Shown: in pieces, positions 36,125 through 64,000 of the stretch | Position numbering within the stretch: the first letter of the stretch is position 1 | Layout: every line of letters starts with the position of its first letter | Assembly: GCA_963978895.1 (NCBI GenBank) | Contig: OZ022241.1 | Span: 7,134,653-7,198,652 of the forward strand | Direction: 5' to 3' | From: Erpobdella octoculata | Lineage: Eukaryota; Annelida; Clitellata; Hirudinida; Erpobdellidae | Length of the DNA stretch: 64,000 nucleotides | Notes under the pieces: generated by a model | What the model was told of the DNA's origin: nothing | Database searches by the model: none | Seen by the model: only the letters and a program-made list of their open reading frames with translations | Translations under genes and position numbers: made by a program

Positions 36125-36785
36125 ACTCTATTCTACACCGCACCCCACCGCATCACTCCGCATCACACCTCACCAAGACGCAATAAACTGCTTCAAACGG
36201 CATTAAACTGCATTAAACTGCTTTAAACCACTCCGCACCACACCGCACCGCACCACACCGAACCACACCACACAGCACCGCACCAAGCCGCACCATGCTG
36301 CACCAAACCGCACAAAACTGATTTAAACCGCATTAAATTTATTTAAATTACTCCGCACCACAACGCAACACACCGCACCAAACCGCAGTAAACTACTTGA
36401 AACCGCAGTAAACTACTTGAAACCGCAGTAAACTGCTTCAAACCGCGGTGAAATGTTTCGAACCGCAGTAAACTGCTTCAAACCGCATTAAACTGCTTAA
36501 AATCACTCCGCACCACACGGGTTCGTGCTGCTTGGTAAAGTGTGGTGCGGTGTAGTGCGGAGTGGTTTAAAGCAGTTTATTGCGGTTTGAAGCAGCGTAA
36601 TGCGTTTGAAACAGTTTAGGTCGGTTTTGTGTGGTTTGGTACGGCTTGTTGCGGCTTGGTGTTGCTTGGTGCGGTGTGGTTCGGAGAGGTTTAAAGCTTG
36701 ACCGCACCAAACCACAATCAACTGCTTCAAACCGCATTAAACTGCTTTAAACAACTCCGCATCACACCGCAGGGGTATGGGGGAC
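36125..36785. repeat. Inverted CCGCACC/AAACTGCTTCAAACCGC array 2
   Basis: Same repeat family as 33480-34255. Forward units run to about 36520, reverse-complement units from about 36530 to 36690, then forward units again to about 36770. A perfect 24-bp motif (AAACCGCAGTAAACTACTTG type) repeats around 36385-36445. Confidence 0.85.
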
Positions 36786-36927
36786 TCGTCCCCCCTCCCC
36801 CCCGAAAACTTGCCAAAATTGATTTTGAAGTGACGCGCGTGCCCGTGTATTGGGTTGTTTTTCAATTCTTCAACTAGTTCAGGCTAGTTATATATAGAGT
36901 CGCGCGCGTGAACTACTAACAATGTCG

Positions 36928-36989
36928 GTCTAGATAGCTCAGTTGGGAGAGCGTTAGACTGAAGATATAAAGGTTCCCGGGTCTAGGAT
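36928..36989 (+). pseudogene. tRNA-Phe(GAA) pseudogene lacking most of the T arm
   Basis: Reads TAGCTCAGTTGGGAGAGCG (D arm), then TTAGACTGAAGATATAA (anticodon arm, GAA, one stem mismatch), then AGGTT and CCCGGG where the T stem-loop should be. Acceptor halves GTCTAGA and TCTAGGA still pair at six of seven positions if wobble is allowed. About 11 bases of the T loop are missing, so the internal B box is lost. A T7 run follows near 36994. Confidence 0.75.
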
Positions 36990-37307
36990 TTACTTTTTTT
37001 CTCACCAAAAACGTCTGCTGAATTTTATATTGTATTAAACTGTTTCAATTTAAATGTCTTATCGTTTTTTGTTACTAATTATTACTAAAACTGTCGTTAA
37101 CCCTTGACATTTGTGGGTGGTAAATTTTTCGGAAAACTCTTTGCTAATCAGTTTCTCCCCGGTTTCCCCCCGAAAAAAAATCTGGCTGCGCCACTGTGTA
37201 CATGTAGTCATGGGAATGGTGGAGAAAATCCAAAACAGTGTCTTAATGATTGGGGCTTGAAAAAGCATTTTTTAGCATATACAATTTTTTTAATAATCTG
37301 GTGGGAG

Positions 37308-37455
37308 ATGCAAATAGAGTGAGAACCATTATATCAATGCAAATAGAGTGAGAACCATTATATCAATGCAAATAGAGTGAGAACCATTATATCAATGCAA
37401 ATAGAGTGAGAACCATTATATCAATGCAAATAGAGTGAAAACCATTATATCAATG
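37308..37455. repeat. 29-bp tandem repeat, five units
   Basis: Unit ATGCAAATAGAGTGAGAACC plus ATTATATCA, repeated with a single change (GTGAAAACC in the last unit). Units are adjacent with no spacers. A hAT right end (CTGGCTGCGCCACTG) lies upstream near 37182-37196. Confidence 0.95.
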
Positions 37456-37479
37456 GTGAGGTGAGAACAATTTAATGTC

Positions 37480-37650
37480 CTTTTTGCTCAAGTCGAACCA
37501 TTCAGATTTCAGGCGCTAGAGCAATTTTAAATAATTAAACTTGTTATCCCATAGAGCTCGCCCTGCTGATCACGAAAATGATGTATTCGCTCCACGACAA
37601 ACCGTTTAGGCGCTAAAGCATATTGAAAATGGATTTCAAGGTTACTTCCG
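37480..37650. repeat. Dispersed repeat shared with 25950-26160
   Basis: Both copies contain GAACCATT/GAACCGTT, GGCGCTAGAGCAA, CTCxCCCTGCTxxTGATCAC and ACGACAAACCGTTTAGGCGC in the same order. This copy ends about 200 bp upstream of the PSPH start codon. Confidence 0.7.
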
Positions 37651-37846
37651 ACCCTCAGAAAGTTTCCACCTACGAAAAGAAATCGCCGATAACTTCGGTA
37701 TGATACGATCAGGTGGAGTTTAAATTTGAAGATGGAGCTTGTTTATATTTTATTGGTGAATTGGTGACTAACGTACGGTTTTGCCAATTGCCATATTGGT
37801 AAGCAATAAATAAGAACACATATAATAGTGGGACCTACTCAATAGA

Positions 37847-38521
37847 ATGAATAAAAATGAAGCTAAGCAGATTTTCAGACACGCGGACTGTATAACTTTC
37901 GACGTTGACTCCACTGTTTGTACAGACGAAGCTATCGACGAGCTTGCATTGTTTGTTGGCAAACAAAACGACGTCGTTGAAATAACCAAACTTGCCATGG
38001 ACGGTTTTCTAACTTATAATGAATCTTTGAGAAGAAGGCTTGACATCATCCAGCCGTCATTGGAAACTTTAAGAAAATTTAAAAAGCAAAAGAGTGTCAC
38101 ATTTTCAAAGAATGTCGAAGAGTTAGTCAAATGTTTACAGTTGAGACAGGTGCCAGTGTTTTTAATCACTGGTGGATTCCAAGAAATTGTTCACCACATC
38201 GCAGATAAGCTAGGAATACCAAGAGAAAATGTTTATGCTAATAAATTTAATTTTACTAAGGAAGGACTTTATGATGGCTTTGATAATAACAGATTGACTT
38301 GCAGAGACAATGGAAAGTCTGAAGTAATCAAAGAAATAAAAAATAAACACAATTTCACCAAGCTCGTTCATGTTGGGGATGGGATGAATGACGCACTTGT
38401 ATGTCCACCAGCTGATGCTTTCATAGGGTATGGGGGTAATCAGGTCAGGGAAAGTGTACAACGTTTAGCAAGCTGGTATGTCATGGATTTTAAAGAGCTG
38501 CTTGATGAGCTCAACTCATAA
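37847..38521 (+). CDS. PSPH: Phosphoserine phosphatase, intronless
   Basis: A 224-aa frame, the normal length for the animal enzyme, which dephosphorylates 3-phosphoserine in the last step of serine synthesis in the cytosol. HAD motif I is FDVDSTVCTDEAIDELA (nucleophile Asp 22 and the acid Asp two residues on). Motif II is ITGGF at about residue 110, with Thr where Ser is common. The motif III Lys region (NGKSEVIKEIKNK) is followed by motif IV GDGMNDALVCPPADAFIGYGG. The C-terminus WYVMDFKELLDEL matches the family end. Neighbouring conserved genes have many introns, so a single exon suggests an old retrocopy that stayed functional. An AATAAA at 38693-38698 lies inside the CFAP46 last exon on the other strand. 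Confidence 0.95.
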   Translation: MNKNEAKQIFRHADCITFDVDSTVCTDEAIDELALFVGKQNDVVEITKLAMDGFLTYNESLRRRLDIIQPSLETLRKFKKQKSVTFSKNVEELVKCLQLRQVPVFLITGGFQEIVHHIADKLGIPRENVYANKFNFTKEGLYDGFDNNRLTCRDNGKSEVIKEIKNKHNFTKLVHVGDGMNDALVCPPADAFIGYGGNQVRESVQRLASWYVMDFKELLDELNS

Positions 38522-38524
38522 ACA

Positions 38525-38530
38525 TTTATT
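38525..38530 (-). terminator. Polyadenylation signal for the CFAP46-like gene
   Basis: AATAAA on the minus strand, about 80 bp past the CFAP46 stop and 4 bp past the PSPH stop on the other strand. PSPH's own AATAAA (38693-38698) lies within the CFAP46 last exon, so the two 3' UTRs likely overlap. Confidence 0.5.
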
Positions 38531-38608
38531 AATCAAAAAAATTTTCAACTGTGATACGGCTCAAAACTGAATGTCTTGTTGTAAATAACTTTGTAAAACT
38601 TAAACAAA

Positions 38609-58764
<20,156 letters not shown>

Positions 58765-59117
58765 CTGCCAGATGACAGCAAGAACTAGTCGTTAGATAGG
58801 CTTTTCTTATTTCTAATTTAATATACCACAAAAGCTTCTTTTTTTAAGTTTTGGTGTGACTTATTGACAACCTTGTATTGATTTACTTGAAAAATCTAGT
58901 AAAACTTAATAAAAATAAAATTACATTGTTTAAGATTTCAATAAAACTAAGGAAACACAATTTATTTTGGTTATTTTATTTATAAAAAAAAATAAGCATA
59001 TAGTTTAATATGCTAGCCTTATCTGAAAGCTGCCGATGTGTAAAATGGCACTAAAAATCGGATGCAATTTAACTTTTTTAACTTCAAATAATTGCAATAT
59101 ACAGCATTTTTTGATGA

Positions 59118-59579
59118 TTAATCATCATCAATACTGAATAAAAAACTTAGAAAACCTTGACTTTCATCTCTAATATTTGAAATTATTGTATTCCGTAGCT
59201 CCAAATTTTCTTCACAATATATTGCTCTCATATTGTCAAATGCTATTCTTAGTTTTCTTTTGCGTTCAATTTGACTTATTTGTGAAAAGCAAAATTGATG
59301 AAAGACTTTAACCTCTTGCACTTGATCAGGAGAGCAATTTTGATATGTACGGATAATGTTGGTAAACTCCGTTCTACAATATGGACATGAACCAACGGCA
59401 TCTGGAGCCCAGCTTTTAATGCATTGATAGCAAAAAACGTGGTTGCAATTGTTTAAAAAACAAAATATTTGAGGAACTTCATAACAAATTGAACAGGGAT
59501 TAACCGGTTCAGAAAAAGTTTGATTTTTTCCACATAAGCCTGGACAATCTTCATGGGAGCAAACGCTAAAGTAAATCAT
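59118..59579 (-). CDS. RING-finger protein ORF, 153 aa
   Basis: The frame has a C3HC4 RING: CSICYE, then 10 residues to C-N-H-VFC-YQC, then CPYCRTEF (about residues 30-70), as in E3 ubiquitin ligases. A Cys/His cluster (CSHEDCPGLC) precedes it, and about 80 residues of charged helix follow, ending DDD. The first ATG sits right before a possible acceptor (ATTTACTTTAG), so it may be a last exon with earlier exons upstream. It lies on the same strand as the CFAP46-like exons. If CFAP46's 5' end is beyond 64 kb, this gene is nested in its intron. I cannot name the subfamily. Confidence 0.7.
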   Translation of the reverse strand: MIYFSVCSHEDCPGLCGKNQTFSEPVNPCSICYEVPQIFCFLNNCNHVFCYQCIKSWAPDAVGSCPYCRTEFTNIIRTYQNCSPDQVQEVKVFHQFCFSQISQIERKRKLRIAFDNMRAIYCEENLELRNTIISNIRDESQGFLSFLFSIDDD

Positions 59580-59930
59580 TTTTTAATATATTGGACTAAA
59601 ACTAACTTTATGATATTTGATTTTCTTAAGTTAATTTCTAATAGTCAATTTCAGTGTTTTTAGTTTTTTACACCAGTATTTTAAGACAAGTTTTCAACAA
59701 ATTCTTTTTTATTTTTTTTTTTTATTTTTTTTTTTTTTATAATAGTTTATAGTCCTTTACACCAAGTGTTTTAAGACTGAATTGGCTGTATGTAGGAAGC
59801 ACATAAGTACTTCCTATCGTGAATCAAAGTTTGATCTTTTTAACTGTCCCTCCTCCTTTATCCAGGCTTGGGACTGGCTCGCAATTAGCGAAGCGGAGTT
59901 GAGTTTTCAACAAAAAAAAAACAAAAAAAA

Positions 59931-59969
59931 TATATATATATATTCCTGTGAAGTGACTAAATAGGAAAA

Positions 59970-60056
<87 letters not shown>
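59931..60056. repeat. (TA)n microsatellite at the Helitron insertion site
   Basis: TA units from about 59971 run into the TC start of the element at 60057. Confidence 0.93.
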
Positions 60057-60059
<3 letters not shown>

Positions 60060-61398
60060 ATATATATAAAAGAACATGTCCTGACTGACTGACTGACTGA
60101 CTGACTGACTGACTGACTGACTGACAGATGACTGACTGATAATCAACGCCGAGCTCAAACGCCTCATCCTAGGAACGTGAAATTTGGAACTTATATTACT
60201 TTTATAGCGCAAACATCCGCTAAGAAAGGATTTTTGAAAATTTTGCTCCTGAGGGGAAAAAACTGGAAAACAAACTTTTTTCTAAAACAATGTATATCTC
60301 GAAAACCAAAAATGAGGAGATTTTGAAATTTGGTATATAGATTCTTTTTGAAAAATAAAAAGATACGTGTTTTACCATTTTTTGAAAATTCAGTTTCCCG
60401 GATCTCAAATGTGGGTTGGAAAATTGGGTTATTTGGTTTTTAAAGTAGCTGCTATTCAAAAACTGTGAATGCTACAGGAGTGAAAATTAGTATTTAGTTT
60501 CTACTCCAAAAATAATGAAATACGTGTTTTAGAATTTTTTGAAAATTTGGTTTCCAGGACTTCAAATGTGGGGTGGAAAATAGGGTTATTTGTTTTTTAA
60601 AGTAACTGCTACTCAAAAACTGTAAATACCACAGATGTAAAAATTAGTATTTAGTTTCTATTCTAAAAATAAAGATATACGTGTTTTACCATTTTTTTAA
60701 AATTTGGTTTTCAGGACCTCAAATGTGGGGTGGAAGATAAGGTTATTTGGTTTTTAATGTAACTGCTACTCGAAAACAGTAGATGCTACAGGAGTAAAAA
60801 TTAGTATTTGGTTTCTACTCCAGAAATAATGATATACGTGTTTTACCATTTTTTGAAAATTTGGTTTCCAGTTCCAGGACCTCAAATGTGAGGTGGAAAA
60901 AAGGTTATTTGATTTTAAAATAACTGCTACTCAAAAACTGTAAGTGCTACAGATGTGAAAAATAGTATTTTGAGGTTTTGTGCCGGTTAAAAGTAAATGA
61001 GTTCAGTTTATCACCGGACGGACGGGCCAAGCCGTTATTTTAGGGTCTTCATACGGCCCTGCCCAAACCTTAAATCAAGGTGGGACGGGCCGAGATTTTT
61101 AACCAAGTATATAGACATTTTAGTGATTTTAGGGTGTTCAGGCTAAACGTGAAGTCAAGGTGGGACGGGCCGAAGTTTTTCATCAAGTATATAGAACTTC
61201 TAGGCCTGTAAAAACGGGCCGGGCCCATATTAGACGGGCCGTGCCGGGCCAGGATATTCGGTTTTTGAAACGGGTTGGGCCAAGTTGTCGACGGGCCGAG
61301 CCGAGACCTAAAAAATTGATCCGTGCAGTACTCTACTATGTATGCATGGTTCAAATTCTCAAATTTCATGCGAGCGAAGCCGCTACGGGCACTGCTAG
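60057..61398 (+). mobile_element. Non-autonomous Helitron-like element, copy 2
   Basis: Starts TCTATATATATAAAAGAAC after A, ends GGGCACTGCTAG before T. Nearly identical over its whole length to 20810-22127; the main length difference is more TGAC units (60078-60124). Contains the same ~150-bp tandem units and GGGCCG block. No transposase. Confidence 0.8.
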
Positions 61399-61411
61399 TA
61401 TATATATATAG

Positions 61412-62023
61412 CATTCGGTAGCTCAGAGTGCGTTGGAGTTGAATAGTACTTTAAATGATGACGTTTCTGGTTTTTCTTCTTGGAGTGAAGATCTCATCTC
61501 GGCTTGTCTTGCAAGTGATAACACACGGGATAATGACACGACCTCTAACGAAACATTGATGAACAGTATCGATGAGGATTTGTCGTGTCGGGACAAGTCT
61601 CCTGTTTCCACCTGTTGTGGGACTCATTGTACCCAGGATGTCAGTGATACATCTAGTAAAACCTCAACAGAAGAACCTAATAAATTCGCATTGTCTGATG
61701 CTGCAACACGATGCATTCCTGATTCTCTTTTGAATACTAACTCTCTCATCTCGGGTCAACATGGGACGGATTGCACACAAAATACTGACATGATCGCGGA
61801 TCAAACATTATCGGACGAGGATGAATTTGTAATGTGTAGCAATGAACCTGTTGATCCACTCCATTCTGTTTGTTGTGTGACTGATGGCGCCCATGGCGTC
61901 AGCAGTGACCTCAGTGGAATTCCTGAAGGGGACCAATGTGAATTCCCGCCGGGAGATGACAAACCTGTTGAATTGCCTATTCTACTTTATAGTGGTAATA
62001 GAACAATAAGAAGAAAAAAATAA
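61412..62023 (+). CDS. Unidentified open frame of about 200 codons, no clear start
   Basis: The frame is open from just after the Helitron end to a TAA at 62021-62023 with no ATG near its beginning (first in-frame ATG at about 61559). It is less AT-rich than its surroundings and rich in Asp, Ser and Thr. Three related Cys/His blocks recur (CCGTHCTQDVS, HGTDCTQNTD, CCVTDGAHGVS), suggesting internal duplication. The end is basic (RTIRRKK). It could be a last exon of a host gene or part of a retroelement; the region near 62270-62320 (GGCTCTGAGGATGACAATTT, CGAAACGG) recalls retroelement 3' tails. Function unknown. Confidence 0.4.
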   Translation, partial: HSVAQSALELNSTLNDDVSGFSSWSEDLISACLASDNTRDNDTTSNETLMNSIDEDLSCRDKSPVSTCCGTHCTQDVSDTSSKTSTEEPNKFALSDAATRCIPDSLLNTNSLISGQHGTDCTQNTDMIADQTLSDEDEFVMCSNEPVDPLHSVCCVTDGAHGVSSDLSGIPEGDQCEFPPGDDKPVELPILLYSGNRTIRRKK

Positions 62024-62561
62024 CATGTTCATGATTGTAATTTTACATTGTATTCTTCTATAAGCAAATTACGACCATAGCAATATTCTTGTACATACTC
62101 TTTTATTTTTAAATTATTTGAACTTTCTTAATACATATTTTTATTATTTTTATTATTTTATCTCAGTTCCTTTTACGATATTCTAATATCTAGGGTAGGT
62201 ACGCTCTACCTGGTTTTATTGTTTATTTCATTGTATCGTTTCTTGCGTCGACGTTTGATTTAAATTTTAAATGGGCTCTGAGGATGACAATTTTAGTCGA
62301 AACGGTCCGTTAGCCCTAGTTGAATCAAAGAATGTATGTAGTTTGAAAATTTTAGAATGTCTGTCGAAAAAAATAATAAACGCAAAATGGTCTATTGTCT
62401 TTAATAGCGCGTGCCTCAAAGAAAATATTACACCTAAGTACGTCAATATATATATATATATATATATATGCTGGCGCCCAAGAGCAACATTAAATTAAAA
62501 TAAATTTGAAAACATAAATATTTATATTATTTAATTTTTTTTCTCTTTATTTATTAATTAA
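62024..62561. other. Intergenic; possible retroelement tail
   Basis: AT-rich stretch; GGCTCTGAGGATGACAATTT near 62274 and a (TA)n tract at 62447-62470. No coding call. Confidence 0.35.
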
Positions 62562-63040
62562 CTAGCGGAGATACCCGGCGTTGCCCGGGTTTTTTAGAGG
62601 TTTTTCTAATGTTTGTCTCTTTCTCTCCCGTTTCCTTTCCCACCTGCTTTCCCACTCCTGTTTGCTTTCCCGTTTTCGGTCGTTTTCCCGCTGCCGGTCG
62701 CTTTCCCGCTCCCGGTTGCTTTCCCGCTCCCGGTCGCTTTCCCGCTCCCTGTCGCTTTCCCGCTCCCGGTCGTTTTCCCGCTCCCTGTCGCTTTCCCGCT
62801 CCCGGTCGTTTTCCCGCTCCCGGTCGCTTTCCCGCTCCGGTCACTTTCCCGCTCCCGGTCACTTTCCCGCTCTCGGTCGCTTTCCCGCTCCCGGTCGTTT
62901 TCCCGTTCCCGGTCGCTGTCCCGTTCCCGCTCACGTTTGCTCTCCCATTCCCGCTCACGCTTGCTTTTCCGTTCCCGCTCGCTGTCCGTTCCGAGTCGCT
63001 TTCCCGTTTCTATAATAGAGAAACTAACCCACAAACATTC

Positions 63041-63043
<3 letters not shown>
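62562..63043 (-). mobile_element. Helitron-like minisatellite element, best-preserved copy
   Basis: On the minus strand the 3' end reads ACCCGG-GCAACG-CCGGGT, a 6-bp-stem hairpin, then 11 bases ending CTAG before T, the Helitron terminal layout. The shared stretch CATTAGAAAAACCTCTAAAA precedes it. The body (62640-63000) is a tandem array of about 18 bp (GGTCGCTTTCCCGCTCCC), roughly 20 units. The 5' boundary in the (TA)n at 63039-63066 is unclear. Confidence 0.7.
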
Positions 63044-63073
<30 letters not shown>

Positions 63074-63090
63074 AATAAAATATCTATATA

Positions 63091-64000
63091 CTAGCAGTGC
63101 CCGTAGCGGCTTCGCTCGCATGAAATTAGAGAGTTTGAACCGTGCATCCATAGTAGAGATCAATTTTTTAGGTCTCGGCTCGGCCCGTCGACAACTTAGC
63201 CCAGCCCGTTTTAAAAACCCAAACTCCTGGCCCGGCACAGCCCGTCTGAATTAGGCCCGGCGCATTCTTACAGGCTTAGAAGTTCTATATACTTGATGAA
63301 AAACTTCGGCCCGTCCCACCTTGACTTCAGGTTTGGCCCGGCCCAACTGAAGACCCTAAAATCACTAAAATATCTATATACTTGGTGAAAAACCTCGGCC
63401 CGTTCCACTTTGATTTAAGGTTTGGCCTGGCCCATGTGAAGACTCTAAAATAACGGCTTGGCCCGGCCGGTGATAAACTGAACTTAGCTACTTTTAACCG
63501 GCACAAAACTTCAAAATACTAATTTTTACATTTGTAGCACTTACAGTTTGTGAGTAGCAGTTATTTTGAAATCAAATAACCCTTATTTCCACCCCACATT
63601 TGAGGTCCTGGAAACCAAATTTTTAAAAAATGTTGAAACACTTATATCATTATTTTTTGAGTAAATACTAAATACTAATTTTGACATCTATAGCATTCAC
63701 AGTTTTTGAGTAGCAGTTACTTTAAAAACCAAAGAAACCTTTTTCCACCCCACATTTGAGATCATGAAAACCAAAATTTCATATATCCTTATTTTTAGAG
63801 TAGAAACTAAATACTAATTTTTACTTTTGTAGCATTTACAGTTTTTGAGTAGCAGTTACTTTAAACACCAAGTAACCCAATTTTCCACCCCACATTTGAG
63901 GTCCTGAAAACCAAATTTTCAAAAAATAGTGAAACACGTATATCATTATTTTTAGAGTAGAAACTAAATACTAATTTTTACTTTTGTAGCATTTACAGTT
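63091..64000 (-). mobile_element. Helitron-like element, copy 3, inverted, cut by the window end
   Basis: The minus-strand 3' end GCCGCTACGGGCACTGCTAG lies at 63091, followed by the GGGCCG block and at least three ~150-bp tandem units in reverse. It is more diverged from copies 1 and 2 than they are from each other. The 5' end lies beyond 64000. Confidence 0.75.

Noticed and set aside
37308..37455. Five 29-bp direct repeats, CRISPR-like at first sight
   Set aside because: Units are adjacent with no spacers, in an animal genome, with no cas genes.
62554..63238. Long Arg/Ser/Gly/Lys/Pro repeat frames in four readings
   Set aside because: All come from the 18-bp minisatellite (a multiple of three keeps frames open).

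Overview
The window looks like nuclear DNA of an invertebrate metazoan. It is AT-rich and carries spliceosomal introns (GT-AG, one GC-AG), many microsatellites and a dense load of DNA transposons. Gene content (a cilium protein, a MAGUK, SERINC) fits an animal. The species cannot be fixed from sequence alone. There are no rRNA genes, CRISPR arrays or bacterial operons.

Layout. 1-5.9 kb: three minus-strand exons of a MAGUK-type gene with a ZO-1-like PDZ start, running off the left edge. 6.5-13.1 kb: a transposon block of nested hAT-like elements with intact 8-bp target duplications, a second element class with 9-bp duplications, and a minisatellite-filled Helitron-like unit. 13.5-14.6 kb: a three-exon gene for an unknown 92-aa protein. 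15.7-17.3 kb: another hAT element. 17.9-24.5 kb: a complete nine-exon SERINC gene (440 aa, minus), with a Helitron-like element in intron 4 and a hAT MITE 12 bp from a splice donor. 24.5-32 kb: transposon debris and microsatellites. 32.1-32.5 kb: a two-exon gene for a short secreted peptide precursor. 33-37 kb: a hAT remnant, two large inverted CCGCACC-type arrays, the last three exons of an aldo-keto reductase, a 69-aa ORF and a tRNA-Phe pseudogene. 37.8-38.5 kb: intronless phosphoserine phosphatase. 38.6-58.8 kb: a very large ciliary gene, CFAP46-like, on the minus strand. I traced 54 exons; 50 of them join in phase into 2,233 codons to the stop. 59.1-59.6 kb: a RING-finger ORF. 60-64 kb: Helitron-like elements in both orientations around an unidentified 200-codon open frame.

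The genes do not form a functional cluster. They are independent housekeeping, membrane and ciliary genes separated by mobile DNA. PSPH and CFAP46 converge, with stops 87 bp apart and probably overlapping 3' UTRs. Most coding calls are hand-built exon models based on frame, splice sites and remembered family similarity; no database search was run.
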